From Sciscionella sediminilitoris (lineage in GTDB: Bacteria > Actinomycetota > Actinomycetes > Mycobacteriales > Pseudonocardiaceae), in assembly GCF_000737195.2 (NCBI RefSeq), contig NZ_JALM01000019.1, positions 22,790 through 86,789 of the forward strand: a stretch of 64,000 nt of DNA, read 5' to 3'. How positions within the stretch are numbered: position 1 is the first letter of the stretch; each line of letters opens with the position of its first letter. Both the position numbers and the translations under genes were made by a program. Of the stretch, positions 28,157 through 37,705 are shown piece after piece. Below the pieces are notes generated by a model. That model was given only the letters and a program-made list of their open reading frames with translations, did no database searches and had not been told where the DNA came from.

Positions 28157-28912
28157 CTAGTGGTGCAGGATTTTGCCGAGGAAGTCCTTGGCGCGGTCGG
28201 AGCTCGGCGCGGTGAAGAATTCCTCGGGGGAGGTGTCCTCGACGATCTCGCCGTCGGCCATGAACACCACGCGGTGCGCGGCCTTGCGCGCGAAGCCCAT
28301 TTCGTGGGTGACGACGAGCATCGTCATGCCGTCCTCGGCCAGCCCGGTCATCACGTCGAGCACCTCGTTGACCATCTCCGGGTCGAGCGCGGAGGTCGGC
28401 TCGTCGAACATCATCACCTTCGGGCGCATGGCCAGCGCGCGGGCGATCGCGGCGCGCTGCTGCTGGCCGCCGGAGAGCTGCGCGGGGTACTTCTCCGCCT
28501 GATTGGCGATGCCGACCCGGTCGAGCAGTTCCATCGCGGTCTTGCGGGCCTGCTCGGCGGCCGTCTTGCGCACCTTGACCGGCCCCAGGGTCACGTTCTC
28601 CACGATCGTCTTGTGCGCGAAGAGATTGAACGACTGGAACACCATGCCCACCTCGGAGCGCAGCGCGGCGAGCGCCTTGCCCTCCTCGGGAAGGCGGTTC
28701 CCGTCGACCTCGATCAGGCCGGAGTCGATCGGCTCGAGCCGGTTCACCGTGCGACACAGCGTCGACTTCCCGGAGCCGGAGGGACCGATGACCACGACGA
28801 CCTGACCGGACGGTATCTCGAGGTTGATGTCCTTGAGCACATGCAGGTCGCCGAAGTGCTTGTCAACACCGGCGAACTTGATCATTGGCGGCGCGTCGGG
28901 GGCAGCCGTCAT
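28157..28912 (-). CDS. gluA: Glutamate ABC transporter ATP-binding protein GluA
   Basis: A 251-residue ABC ATPase of the polar amino acid type. Walker [11 protein letters not shown]-loop [10 protein letters not shown], signature [16 protein letters not shown], Walker [15 protein letters not shown] and the switch His in VVTHEMGF are all visible. ATG 28912, preceded by AGGAG, is the first start giving the family's normal N-terminus; the open frame extends much further upstream but is non-conserved. First gene of the gluABCD operon; its 273-base upstream region is shared with a divergent two-component system. Confidence 0.95.
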   Translation of the reverse strand: MTAAPDAPPMIKFAGVDKHFGDLHVLKDINLEIPSGQVVVVIGPSGSGKSTLCRTVNRLEPIDSGLIEVDGNRLPEEGKALAALRSEVGMVFQSFNLFAHKTIVENVTLGPVKVRKTAAEQARKTAMELLDRVGIANQAEKYPAQLSGGQQQRAAIARALAMRPKVMMFDEPTSALDPEMVNEVLDVMTGLAEDGMTMLVVTHEMGFARKAAHRVVFMADGEIVEDTSPEEFFTAPSSDRAKDFLGKILHH

Positions 28913-29185
28913 CGAATCTCCTACTCGCTTGCTGGCACCGGCTCGTGTCGGAGCTGCCGTATCGGGGGTGTGGCCAGGGAGGATCAGGGTTCTTCCCCTC
29001 TGTCCGGGGACGAAACCTAGCGGTCGCGCCCGGGTTCGTAAAGCGCAGCGGCGCGGGCCCCTGGTTGCAACTCGATCACACCACCGAGTGGCTAACCTAC
29101 CGTAATCAGCCGGATGCCGCAGGATACTGGACACGTCTGTGAGGATGAGACTAACCACGAGGAGTGACCCCGGGGGAGGTATCTG

Positions 29186-29869
29186 GTGCGGGTGCTCTTG
29201 GTCGAGGACGATGACCGGGTGGCGGACGCACTGATGCCGGTGCTCACCAAACGGGGGTTCGAACTGGGCCGGCTCGACTCGGGGAAATGGGCCGCCAGCC
29301 TGGCCGCGCAGTTCGATGTGGTGCTGCTCGATCTGGGGCTGCCCGATGTCGACGGTTTCGAACTGTGCCGCCGGATCCGGGCCCGGTCATCGGTGGTGAT
29401 CATCGTGGTCTCCGCGCGTGCCGAGGTCGGCGACCGGATCAACGCGCTGCAGTCGGGCGCGGACGACTACCTGGTCAAGCCGTACGACGTCGGCGAGCTC
29501 GTGGCACGCATCGAAGCGGTCTCCCGGCGCGCCGAACCGCGGACCTCCGGCGCCGCGCCCGCGGCACTGGTGCGGTTCGCGGGCGGGGCGGTCGAGGTGG
29601 ACGTGGAGCGGCACGAGGTGCGGGTGCACGGGAGGCCGATCACCTTGTCCCGCAAGGAATTCCAGATCCTCGCACTGATCGTGCGGGCCCAGGGGGCGGT
29701 GTGCTCACGGGAGCGGATCCTCGCGCAGGTGTGGGGACGGAGCTGGCCGGGCGCGCACCGAACGCTGGACGTGCACATCGCCACGCTGCGCACGAAACTG
29801 GATCTGCCCACCTTCATCCAGACGGTACGCGGTGTGGGGTACCGGTTGTCCGCAGAGTACCTTGAGTAG
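29186..29869 (+). CDS. OmpR/PhoB-type response regulator
   Basis: A 227-residue two-domain regulator. The receiver (residues 1-~118) has acidic residues near the N-terminus (EDDD), phospho-acceptor Asp in [10 protein letters not shown], the conserved Ser/Thr region (VVSA) and the Lys in LVKPYD. The C-terminal winged helix (~135-225) contains [27 protein letters not shown]-like and [12 protein letters not shown] 29186 is preceded by GGAGG. Two bases separate it from the histidine kinase, so they are one cognate pair. Divergent from gluABCD, it may control that operon or the TAXI gene downstream, but no operator could be defined. Confidence 0.9.
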   Translation: MRVLLVEDDDRVADALMPVLTKRGFELGRLDSGKWAASLAAQFDVVLLDLGLPDVDGFELCRRIRARSSVVIIVVSARAEVGDRINALQSGADDYLVKPYDVGELVARIEAVSRRAEPRTSGAAPAALVRFAGGAVEVDVERHEVRVHGRPITLSRKEFQILALIVRAQGAVCSRERILAQVWGRSWPGAHRTLDVHIATLRTKLDLPTFIQTVRGVGYRLSAEYLE

Positions 29870-29871
29870 CC

Positions 29872-31284
29872 GTGCGAACCCGGTTGGTCGCCATCTTCAT
29901 GCTGCTCGGCGGGCTGATCGTGATCGCGCTCGGCATACCGCTCGGCACGGTCGTGTCCTACTCGACGGGGCAGCGGCTCTTCCTCGACCGGGCCACCGAT
30001 ACCGAGCGGTTCGCCTCCGAGGCCGCGCGGGCACTGTACGCGAACCGTCCGGCGCTGCTCCGGTCGAGCATGGACCGCTTCCGTGAGGTCTACGGGATCC
30101 GGGTCGCGGTCGTGGACATCGAGTACAAGCTGGTCGCCTCCGGGGGCGGGATCCGCCTCGACGACCCCGAGGTGCGCACCGCGTTCGACGAGGCGGTCGC
30201 CGGGAACACCCACCGGGACGAAGAGCTGATCACGCCCTGGTCCCCGCGCACCTTCCGCACCTCGGAGCGGGTCCTCGTCGACGGTGAGCCCCGGGGCGCG
30301 GTGATCATGGAGTCGCCGACCTATCCGGCGCGCATGCACGTGCTGCGTTACTGGCTGCTCATCCTGCTCGGCGGGCTGCTGTTCCTGGGTATCGCGGAGC
30401 TTCTCTCGATCCCGCTCGCCCGGTGGTTCCTGCGCCCGGTCCGGCGGATGGACGCGGCGACCGTGGAGTACACCGCCGCCGTGCTGGCCGGGCGCCCGCT
30501 CTCGGACACCGGGGTCGGCGGCGGCCCACCGGAGTTGCGCAGGCTCGCCGACTCGGTGTTCACCATGGCCGAGGCCCTGGCCAAGGCCATGCACGCGCAG
30601 CGTGAGTTCGTCGCCGATGCCTCGCACCAGCTGCGCAACCCCCTGACCGCGCTGCAGCTGCGGCTGGTCGCCATGCGCGAGGCGCTGCCCGAGGAGGACC
30701 TGCCCGCCGCGGACGCGGCGGCCGCCGAGATCGAACGGCTGAGCAGGACCCTCGACGATCTGCTCGTGATGGCCCGCGCCGAACAGGACTCCGGCACCCC
30801 GGAACCGGTCCGGGTCGGCGCCGTGTTCGAGGCCCGGATCGCGGCCTGGCGCGCCGCGGCACAGGCGAGCTCGGTGAACCTGCGCGGTTCGTGTGCCACC
30901 GAGGCAAGCGTGCGGGTGCACCGGGACGGCCTGGACATCGCGCTGGACGCGCTGCTGGACAACGCGGTGAAGTTCACCGAACCGGGTACCGAGGTGGAAC
31001 TCGCCGCCTGGGAGGAGTCCGGGCCCGAGGCCGCGGTAGTGGTCATCGAGGTGCGCGACCACGGCCCCGGACTGCGGGCGGGGGAACTCGAACGGGCCAC
31101 CGACCGGTTCTGGCGCTCCCGCAGGGACCAGAACGTGGCCGGGTCCGGGCTCGGGCTCGCGATCGTGGAACGGCTGGTGCGCCGGTCCCAGGGCACCATC
31201 GAGGTGCGCAACCGCGCCGAGGGGGGACTGGTGGTGCGGCTGACGCTGCCCGCTTCCGGAGATCAGTCCTTGGTCGAGCGGTAG
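29872..31284 (+). CDS. Sensor histidine kinase
   Basis: A 470-residue membrane kinase. Two transmembrane helices (~residues 8-30 and 160-182) enclose an extracytoplasmic sensor of ~130 residues. A HAMP region (WFLRPVRRMDAA) follows, then the dimerisation domain with phospho-accepting His in DASHQLRNPLTALQLRL, and an HATPase domain with N-box LLDNAVKFT, G1 DHGPGL and G2 GSGLGLAIV. GTG start. Its 3' end overlaps the convergent TAXI gene by 22 bases. The TctE-like topology, with a large periplasmic sensor, fits sensing of an external small molecule perhaps delivered by the neighbouring binding protein (inference). Confidence 0.9.
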   Translation: MRTRLVAIFMLLGGLIVIALGIPLGTVVSYSTGQRLFLDRATDTERFASEAARALYANRPALLRSSMDRFREVYGIRVAVVDIEYKLVASGGGIRLDDPEVRTAFDEAVAGNTHRDEELITPWSPRTFRTSERVLVDGEPRGAVIMESPTYPARMHVLRYWLLILLGGLLFLGIAELLSIPLARWFLRPVRRMDAATVEYTAAVLAGRPLSDTGVGGGPPELRRLADSVFTMAEALAKAMHAQREFVADASHQLRNPLTALQLRLVAMREALPEEDLPAADAAAAEIERLSRTLDDLLVMARAEQDSGTPEPVRVGAVFEARIAAWRAAAQASSVNLRGSCATEASVRVHRDGLDIALDALLDNAVKFTEPGTEVELAAWEESGPEAAVVVIEVRDHGPGLRAGELERATDRFWRSRRDQNVAGSGLGLAIVERLVRRSQGTIEVRNRAEGGLVVRLTLPASGDQSLVER

Positions 31285-32219
31285 TACGACACCGCGCCCG
31301 GATGGAGCGGGACCGTTCCGGTGTCCACGGCTGTGGTCTTGTCCAGTGCGGCGGCCATCGGCATCCGGGCCGTGATGTCCGAACGTCCCTCGAAGAGCGC
31401 GTCGAGCAGTGCGGCGGCCAGTTCGTCCGGCATCCGTTCCGAGGCGAGCAGATAGTTCGGCACCTGGACCGACTCCACCCGGGGCTGGCCGGGTCCGTAG
31501 GTCCCGGCGGGCACGGTGAACGGCTGGTACAGGCTGGGCCCGCTGAGCAGCCGTTCGGTGATGTTCCCGAGATCGAGGACGCGCAGCGGATGCCGCCTGC
31601 TCGCCTGTTCGGCGGCGGGCAGCGGGAGCCCGTCCACGGCGCACAGCGCGTCGATCTCACCGCTGAACAGCGCGTCGAGCACCTGCCGCAACGGTAGCGA
31701 GACCGCGGTGAAGGACTCCCCGTCCACCAGGCCCGCCGCCGCGAGTGCCCGCGCGGTGACCGGGATGGGCCGCTGGTTCGGGATCGAGGTGCACACCCGT
31801 TTGCCGCGCAGGTCCGTCAGTCGCCGGTACGGCGCCTGCGCGGGCACGAAAACCTGGGCGACATCGCTGTACATCCGCCCGAGGGCAAGCGGCCGCTCGG
31901 CGAACCGGATCCGGTCCTGGTGCGCTTGTTCCAGCAGGTCGGAGCTCTGCATGGCCAGATCGGGGCGACCCGAGGCGAGCAATCGCACCGATGGATAGGC
32001 GCCGGGGGAGGACAGCATCGCTGGGGTCGGCAGGTCGAGCCGGCGCCGCCACTGTCCGGCGAGCAGCGCGGCGAACCGGGCCCAGAGCCCGCCCTCGGGA
32101 CCGACGGCGAAGCGCAGCCGGGTTCCGGCGAACCGGGACCCGCATCCCGCGGCCGCGCCGAGCGTGCCCGCGGTCCCCAGCAGGAACGCCCGCCGTCCGA
32201 GTGGGCCGCCACCGCTCAC
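31263..32219 (-). CDS. TAXI family TRAP-type solute-binding lipoprotein
   Basis: A 318-residue extracytoplasmic solute-binding protein of the TAXI (TRAP-associated extracytoplasmic immunogenic) family. The N-terminus [20 protein letters not shown] combines a twin-arginine-like motif with a lipobox-like AAGC, suggesting a Tat-exported lipoprotein. TAXI features include the [22 protein letters not shown] segment and the [13 protein letters not shown] region. The start GTG 32219 is chosen to give this signal peptide. No TRAP membrane subunits lie in the window, so either it works with a remote transporter or serves as a ligand-presenting partner for the overlapping histidine kinase. Confidence 0.8.
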   Translation of the reverse strand: MSGGGPLGRRAFLLGTAGTLGAAAGCGSRFAGTRLRFAVGPEGGLWARFAALLAGQWRRRLDLPTPAMLSSPGAYPSVRLLASGRPDLAMQSSDLLEQAHQDRIRFAERPLALGRMYSDVAQVFVPAQAPYRRLTDLRGKRVCTSIPNQRPIPVTARALAAAGLVDGESFTAVSLPLRQVLDALFSGEIDALCAVDGLPLPAAEQASRRHPLRVLDLGNITERLLSGPSLYQPFTVPAGTYGPGQPRVESVQVPNYLLASERMPDELAAALLDALFEGRSDITARMPMAAALDKTTAVDTGTVPLHPGAVSYYRSTKD

Positions 32220-32300
32220 CTGATCGCCCCCTCCTGTCCTCGGTCGGCTGTCCGCGGGTTCTACCCTGGAGAGGGCAGGCACACGGGAAAAGGGAAACAG

Positions 32301-33755
32301 GTGCGTACCTACCAGATCAAGACGTACGGGTGCCAGATGAACGTGCACGACTCCGAGCGGCTCGCCGGGATGCTGGAGAGCGCGGGGTACGTGGCCAGCG
32401 ACACGGACCCGGACGTCGTCGTGCTCAACACCTGCGCGGTACGGGAGAACGCGGACAACAAGCTCTACGGCAACCTCGGCCACCTCGCCCCGCACAAGCG
32501 GGAGCGCCCGGGCATGCAGATCGCCGTCGGCGGCTGCCTCGCGCAGAAGGACCGCGGCGAGATCGTGCGCCGCGCCCCGTGGGTGGACGTGGTGTTCGGC
32601 ACGCACAACATCGGCTCGCTGCCCACCCTGCTCGAACGGGCGCGGCACAACGAGACCGCGCAGGTGGAGATCGCCGAATCGCTCGAGGTGTTCCCCTCCA
32701 CGCTGCCGGCCAGGCGTGACTCGGCGTACTCGGGCTGGGTGTCCATCTCGGTCGGCTGCAACAACACCTGCACCTTCTGCATCGTACCCTCGCTGCGCGG
32801 CAAGGAGGTGGACCGGCGGCCGGGGGAGATCCTTGCCGAGGTCGGCGCGCTCGTGGACGAGGGCGTGCTCGAGGTGACCCTGCTCGGGCAGAACGTGAAC
32901 GCCTACGGGGTCGAGTTCGGGGACCGCTACGCCTTCGCCAAGCTGCTGCGCTCCTGCGGGGAGATCGACGGACTCGAGCGGGTGCGGTTCACCTCGCCGC
33001 ATCCGCGGGACTTCACCGACGACGTGATCGCGGCGATGGCCGAGACCCCGAACGTCTGCCACCAGCTGCACATGCCGTTGCAGTCCGGTTCGGACTCCGT
33101 GCTGCGCGCGATGCGCCGCTCCTACCGCTCCGCGCGGTACCTGTCCATCGTGGACAAGGTGCGGGACGCGATGCCGGACGCGGCCCTGACCACGGACATC
33201 ATCGTCGGCTTCCCGGGTGAGACCGAGGAGGACTTCGAGGCCACCCTCGAGGTGGTGCGGCAGGCCCGGTTCGCCAAGGCGTTCACCTTCCAGTACTCGA
33301 AACGTCCCGGAACCCCGGCCGCGGAGCTGCCCGGCCAGGTGCCCCCGGAGGTCGTCGCGGAGCGCTACCAGCGGCTGACCGCGCTGCAGGACGAGATCTC
33401 GCTCGCGGAGAACCACAAGCTGGTCGGCAGCACGCTCGAGCTCCTGGTCGCCGACGGGGAGGGCCGCAAGGACGGCGCGACCCACCGGATGAGCGGCCGG
33501 GCGAGGGACGGGCGGCTGGTGCACTTCAACCCGGACGGAGCCGCCGTGCGCGCCGGCGATGTGGTCGAGGTGCGGGTGGACAAGGCCGCGCCGCATCACC
33601 TGATCGCCGACCATGCGCCGCTCGGTCACCGGCGCACCAGGGCGGGGGACAACAGCGAACTCGGCAAACGGCCGAAAACCGATGGCGTCAGCCTCGGCCT
33701 GCCCTCCTTCGGCAGGCCCGAACCGATGCCCCAGATCCAGGGATGCGGGCGATGA
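32301..33755 (+). CDS. miaB: tRNA-2-methylthio-N6-dimethylallyladenosine synthase MiaB
   Basis: A 484-residue radical-SAM methylthiotransferase that adds 2-methylthio to i6A37 of tRNA. N-terminal UPF0004 domain with three cluster cysteines (TYGCQMN, NTCAVRE, GGCLAQ), central radical SAM motif CNNTCTFC, and a C-terminal TRAM domain for tRNA binding. GTG 32301 gives [14 protein letters not shown] as in relatives. The last ~45 residues after TRAM are non-conserved. It works after MiaA, encoded nearby at 35820. Overlaps the following membrane protein gene. Confidence 0.95.
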   Translation: MRTYQIKTYGCQMNVHDSERLAGMLESAGYVASDTDPDVVVLNTCAVRENADNKLYGNLGHLAPHKRERPGMQIAVGGCLAQKDRGEIVRRAPWVDVVFGTHNIGSLPTLLERARHNETAQVEIAESLEVFPSTLPARRDSAYSGWVSISVGCNNTCTFCIVPSLRGKEVDRRPGEILAEVGALVDEGVLEVTLLGQNVNAYGVEFGDRYAFAKLLRSCGEIDGLERVRFTSPHPRDFTDDVIAAMAETPNVCHQLHMPLQSGSDSVLRAMRRSYRSARYLSIVDKVRDAMPDAALTTDIIVGFPGETEEDFEATLEVVRQARFAKAFTFQYSKRPGTPAAELPGQVPPEVVAERYQRLTALQDEISLAENHKLVGSTLELLVADGEGRKDGATHRMSGRARDGRLVHFNPDGAAVRAGDVVEVRVDKAAPHHLIADHAPLGHRRTRAGDNSELGKRPKTDGVSLGLPSFGRPEPMPQIQGCGR

Positions 33756-34264
33756 ACGACGACCAGGCACTGGACCGGCTCGGCAAGGAGATCGACGAGG
33801 TCGGTGAACGGACCCGGCACCAGTTCGATCCGGGACCGCGGGCGCTGTTCATCGCGGTCGCCGTGCTCGTGCTGCTCGTCTCGGTCGCACTGCCGTTCGT
33901 CTCCGGACGCTACGGCTGGCAGGTGCTCTCCGGGGAGGACAGCGTCTTCGGCGCGGCGGGCATCGTGCCGACCGTGTTCCTGGTGCTCGCGCTCGTGTTC
34001 GGCGCGGGCGGCTCGCTGCTCGCGCTCGCCATGCGCCGCTACGGGGCGGCCTGGGTGACCTCGCTCGGTTGTGACCTCGCGGTGGTCGCCGGGGCACTGG
34101 CGGTGTGGTCCCAGCAGACCAGCGCCACCAAGGCGGCGGGTCCGGGGCCGGGTCCCGGCCAGATCATCGCGCTCATCGCGGTGATCGTGCTCGCCGTGCT
34201 GTGGGCGGGCATCACCTGGGCACGGCGCCCGGACGATCCCCGCCGCCGGGACGACACCGGTTAA
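33752..34264 (+). CDS. Rv2732c-like four-helix membrane protein
   Basis: A 170-residue membrane protein. A short acidic cytoplasmic N-terminus ([25 protein letters not shown]) precedes four hydrophobic helices, and the C-terminus is Arg/Asp-rich. ATG 33752 overlaps the last codons of miaB (ATG 33743 is an alternative), so the two are translationally coupled. Position matches Rv2732c next to miaB in M. tuberculosis. No function is known for the family. Confidence 0.8.
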   Translation: MNDDQALDRLGKEIDEVGERTRHQFDPGPRALFIAVAVLVLLVSVALPFVSGRYGWQVLSGEDSVFGAAGIVPTVFLVLALVFGAGGSLLALAMRRYGAAWVTSLGCDLAVVAGALAVWSQQTSATKAAGPGPGPGQIIALIAVIVLAVLWAGITWARRPDDPRRRDDTG

Positions 34265-35658
34265 CGGTCGGCCACCGCATTCTGCGCGGTGGTCAGCCAC
34301 TCCCGCCACTGGGCGGCCTGCTCCTCGGCCTTGCGCGCGCGCCGCTCGTCACCGGCCGCGCGTGCCTTGCGGGCCTGTTCCTCGAACTGGGCGACTCGTT
34401 CGGCGAACTGCTCGGCGCGCGCCTGCGCCTCCGGATCGGTGCGCCGCCACGAGGCCTGCTCGGCCGAGCGGACCCGCTCCTCGACGGCCTTGAACCGGTT
34501 CTCCAGCTCGCGCATCCGGTCCCGTGGCACCTTGCCGATCGAGTCCCAGCGTTCCTGCAGTTTGCGCAGCGCCGCCTTGGCCGCGTCGAGACCGTGCTGC
34601 GGGTCGATCGACTCGGCTTCGGTGAGCAGTTCCTCCTTGTGCTTGGCGTTCTCCGCGAACTCCGCGTCCCGCTCGGAGAACGCCTGGCTGCGCGCGCCGA
34701 AGAAGGTGTCCTGCGCGGCGCGGAACCGCTTCCACAGCGCGTCCTCGGCGTTCTTGTGCGCCGCGCCCGCGGCCTTCCACTCGCTCATCAGCTCGCGGAA
34801 CTTCGCGGCCGTCGCGCCCCAGTCGGTCGAGTCGGCGAGCGCCTCGGCCTCCTCGACCAGTTCGGCCTTGCGCTGCTTGGCGCTGCCCCGCTGCTTGTCG
34901 AGCTCGGCGAAGTGCGCGCCGCGGCGCCGGTTGAACGACTCGCGCGCCTTGGCGAACCGCTTCCACAGCGCGTCGTCGGTCTTGCGGTCGACGCCCTTGA
35001 CGGTCTTCCACTCGTCGAGGATCGCGCGCAGCCGGTCCCCGTCGGCCTTCCACTGGGTGGAATCGGCCCCGATCCGCTCCGCCTCGGTGAGCAGCTCCTC
35101 CTTGCGCGCGATGGCCTCGGCCCTGGCCACCTCGCGATGCCGCTTGGCCTCCTGCTGTTCGACCTCGGCGTGCGCGAGGACAGCGTCGATACGGGCCCGC
35201 AGCGCGGCGATGTCCCCGACCACGGCGGCCTCGGCGAGCGAGTCGAGCAGATGCCGGGCGCTCGTGGCCGCCTGCTTGGTGTCCCCGCTTCCCGAGGAGA
35301 CCCGCGCGTGCAGCAGCTCGACCTCGGTGCGCAGATCGTCGAACCGGCGGGCGAAGTGCGCGAGCCCTTCCTCCGGTGATCCCGCCTGCCAGGAACCGAC
35401 CTCGTGCTCGCCCTCGGGACCGAACACGTACACCACGCCCTCGGCGTCCACCCGCCCCCAGCGGGACGGCTGCGTGCTCGCCGCGGGAACCGGGGAATCC
35501 GGCTCGGCGTGCTCCTCGCCCGCGGGCTTGGCTACCGGCGGGTGCGGCTTCTTACCCAGCGCTGCCGGGGTCGGGATCCCGGGCTTCGGACCCGGCTTCG
35601 GTGGCTTGGGGAGCGCTGCGGCCTGGGTCTCGTTCTCGGTCGGGTCGTGCTCGGTCAC
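34261..35658 (-). CDS. DUF349 repeat protein
   Basis: A 465-residue cytoplasmic protein made largely of DUF349 repeats, each ~70-75 residues with the pattern W-x-A-x-G...K-x-x-DDALWKRF (for example TDDALWKRFAKARESF and NAEDALWKRFRAAQDTF). The N-terminal ~75 residues are Pro/Lys-rich and disordered. High helix content and many charged residues suggest long coiled-coil-like rods. The Rv2731 position between Rv2732c and miaA is conserved. Function unknown. GTG start at 35658; its upstream 161 bases are shared with divergent miaA. Confidence 0.85.
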   Translation of the reverse strand: MTEHDPTENETQAAALPKPPKPGPKPGIPTPAALGKKPHPPVAKPAGEEHAEPDSPVPAASTQPSRWGRVDAEGVVYVFGPEGEHEVGSWQAGSPEEGLAHFARRFDDLRTEVELLHARVSSGSGDTKQAATSARHLLDSLAEAAVVGDIAALRARIDAVLAHAEVEQQEAKRHREVARAEAIARKEELLTEAERIGADSTQWKADGDRLRAILDEWKTVKGVDRKTDDALWKRFAKARESFNRRRGAHFAELDKQRGSAKQRKAELVEEAEALADSTDWGATAAKFRELMSEWKAAGAAHKNAEDALWKRFRAAQDTFFGARSQAFSERDAEFAENAKHKEELLTEAESIDPQHGLDAAKAALRKLQERWDSIGKVPRDRMRELENRFKAVEERVRSAEQASWRRTDPEAQARAEQFAERVAQFEEQARKARAAGDERRARKAEEQAAQWREWLTTAQNAVADR

Positions 35659-35819
35659 TGCAGGCTCCTTCTCGTGCGCCAGCCTCGTGGCGGGCGGCCC
35701 CCGCGGGGTTCGCGGGGACGTGCGGACCGGTTCGTTCTCGGTCCGCGTGGTTGTGTGCGTGTGCGTATTGAAACAGGTCAGCGCGTACGGAGAAAGTCAG
35801 AACGGTACCGTCGCCAGTC

Positions 35820-36731
35820 GTGACTACGCCAGCGCAAACACCGGTGGCGATCGTCGGGCCGACCGCGACGGGGAAATCGGATCTGGCGATCGAGCTCGCC
35901 GCCCGGTTCGAGGGGGAGATCGTCAACGCCGACGCCATGCAGCTGTACCGGGGCATGGACATCGGCACCGCGAAGGTCCCCCCGGAGCAGCGCCGGGGGA
36001 TCCGGCACCACCAGCTGGACGTGCTGGAGGTGAGCGAGACCGCCTCGGTGGCCGCGTATCAACGGCACGCCCGCGCCGCGGTGGAGTCGGTGCTGGCCGC
36101 CGGACGGGTTCCGGTGATCGTGGGCGGCTCCGGTCTGTACGTGCGCGCGATCCTGGACGAGCTCGAGTTCCCCGGCACCGATCCGGCCATCCGGGAACGG
36201 CTGCACGCGCAGGCCGACCGGGAGGGCACCCCGGCGATGTACGAGCGGCTGCGGACGTACGACCCGGTGTCCGCGGCCGAGATCCTGCCCAGCAACACCC
36301 GCCGGATCGTGCGTGCTCTCGAGGTCTTCGAACTGACCGGGCGCCCGTTCTCGGCGAGCATGCCGAAACCGGGACCCGCGCGCTACGGGGCCACGCTCAT
36401 CGGGCTGGACCGCGAGGTCGACGAGCTCGACGAACGCGTGGACGCGCGGGTCGGGCACATGTTCGCCGCCGGGCTGGTCGAAGAGACCGGGGAACTGTGC
36501 ACCCAAGGGCTGCGCGAGGGACTCACCGCGTCCAGGGCACTCGGCTACCGGCAGGTGCTGGAGTACTTCGACGGGACCCGGACCCTGGACGAGGCGCGGG
36601 AGGAGACCGCACGGGCCACCCGGCGGTTCGTGCGCAGGCAGCGTTCCTGGTTCCGCAGGGACAAGCGGGTGCGCTGGTTCGACGCGGGGAGTGCCGGGCT
36701 GCTCGAGCGGGTTCTAGACTCGGTGCCGTGA
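35820..36731 (+). CDS. miaA: tRNA dimethylallyltransferase MiaA
   Basis: A 303-residue MiaA that prenylates A37 of UNN-decoding tRNAs, supplying the substrate for MiaB. P-loop GPTATGKSDLA, the DAMQLYRGMDIGTAK motif, DGHG-loop-equivalent HHQLDVLE, IVGGSGLYVRAIL, and the C-terminal RRFVRRQRSWFRRD and RWFDA blocks are present. GTG 35820 start. Stop overlaps the dapF GTG by four bases. Confidence 0.95.
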   Translation: MTTPAQTPVAIVGPTATGKSDLAIELAARFEGEIVNADAMQLYRGMDIGTAKVPPEQRRGIRHHQLDVLEVSETASVAAYQRHARAAVESVLAAGRVPVIVGGSGLYVRAILDELEFPGTDPAIRERLHAQADREGTPAMYERLRTYDPVSAAEILPSNTRRIVRALEVFELTGRPFSASMPKPGPARYGATLIGLDREVDELDERVDARVGHMFAAGLVEETGELCTQGLREGLTASRALGYRQVLEYFDGTRTLDEAREETARATRRFVRRQRSWFRRDKRVRWFDAGSAGLLERVLDSVP

Positions 36732-37561
36732 GTGAGTTGAACGTCCGATTCTGCAAGGGACACGGCACCGAGAACGACTTCGTGGTGCTGCCCGATCCGG
36801 CCGGTGAGCTCGCGCTGACCCCCTCGCTGGTGCGCGCGCTGTGCGACCGGAGGGCCGGGATCGGCGCGGACGGGGTGCTGCGCGTGGTGCGCTGCGCAGC
36901 GGCCGAGGACGCGCCGTCCGGGGTGGACGGATGGTTCATGGACTACCGCAACGCGGACGGTTCGCTCGCCGAGATGTGCGGGAACGGTGCCCGGGTGTTC
37001 GCCCGTTACCTCGTGGAGAACGGCTGGCAGCAGCGCGGGGCGTTCACCGTGCACACCCGTGCGGGTGCGCGCCCCGTCGAGGTGCACCAGGACGGCTCGG
37101 TCACCGTCGCGATGGGGCCCGCGCGCGTTCACGACGAGTCCGCGGCTACCGTGCACGGGGTGAAGTACCCGGGCAGCGCGGTCGACGTGGGCAACCCGCA
37201 CCTGGTGTGCCTGACCGAGGTCCCGGTCGCCGATATCGACCTGTGGGCCGCGCCGGAGTTCGACGGGGTGCTGTTCCCGAACGGCGTGAACGTGGAGTTC
37301 GTGAACCGGCTCGCGCCCGACCGGCTGCGGATGCGGGTGTACGAGCGCGGTTCGGGGGAGACCCGCTCCTGTGGCACGGGCACCGTGGCGTCCGCGGCGG
37401 CCGCGCTGCACGCCGAGAGCGTGGCCACGGGCACGGTCACCGTCGAGGTCCCCGGTGGCCGGGTCACGGTCGGGATCACCGAGGACGGCAGCAGCCTCAC
37501 CGGTCCGGCGGTGCTCGTCGGCTCCGGTGTGCTCGATCCCCAGTGGTGGGCGGCACACTGA
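36728..37561 (+). CDS. dapF: Diaminopimelate epimerase
   Basis: A 277-residue PLP-independent epimerase converting LL- to meso-diaminopimelate for lysine and peptidoglycan. The two catalytic cysteines are in MCGNGARV and SCGTGTVASAAA. KGHGTENDF at the N-terminus and the GNPHLVCL block also match. Start GTG 36728 overlaps miaA, so the genes are coupled; the same miaA-dapF-hflX order occurs in mycobacteria. Confidence 0.95.
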   Translation: MSELNVRFCKGHGTENDFVVLPDPAGELALTPSLVRALCDRRAGIGADGVLRVVRCAAAEDAPSGVDGWFMDYRNADGSLAEMCGNGARVFARYLVENGWQQRGAFTVHTRAGARPVEVHQDGSVTVAMGPARVHDESAATVHGVKYPGSAVDVGNPHLVCLTEVPVADIDLWAAPEFDGVLFPNGVNVEFVNRLAPDRLRMRVYERGSGETRSCGTGTVASAAAALHAESVATGTVTVEVPGGRVTVGITEDGSSLTGPAVLVGSGVLDPQWWAAH

Positions 37562-37668
37562 GCCGTGTTGGTAGACACCGATCCGACCTCCGGTCAGCCG
37601 ACCCTCGTATCCGCTGAGGATTCTCAGCTGTCGAAGTCGGCTCACCTCCGTTCTCCTTGGTAAATCGC

Positions 37669-37696
37669 TCGACAGTGCGGCCGGACGTGCCACACT
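37669..37696 (+). promoter_or_regulatory. Candidate promoter of hflX
   Basis: TCGACA (37669-37674) and CACACT (37691-37696) are spaced by 16 bases, and the second ends 9 bases before the hflX ATG, so a transcript would be nearly leaderless. Based on hexamer similarity only. Confidence 0.35.
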
Positions 37697-37705
37697 GGAA
37701 GCAAC

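Noticed and set aside
29090..29100. IdeR/DtxR iron-box half-site (GGCTAACCTAC) in the gluA/response-regulator intergenic region
   Set aside because: Only one half of the 19-base TTAGGTTAGCCTAACCTAA palindrome matches; the other half is unrecognisable, so it is not reported as an operator.
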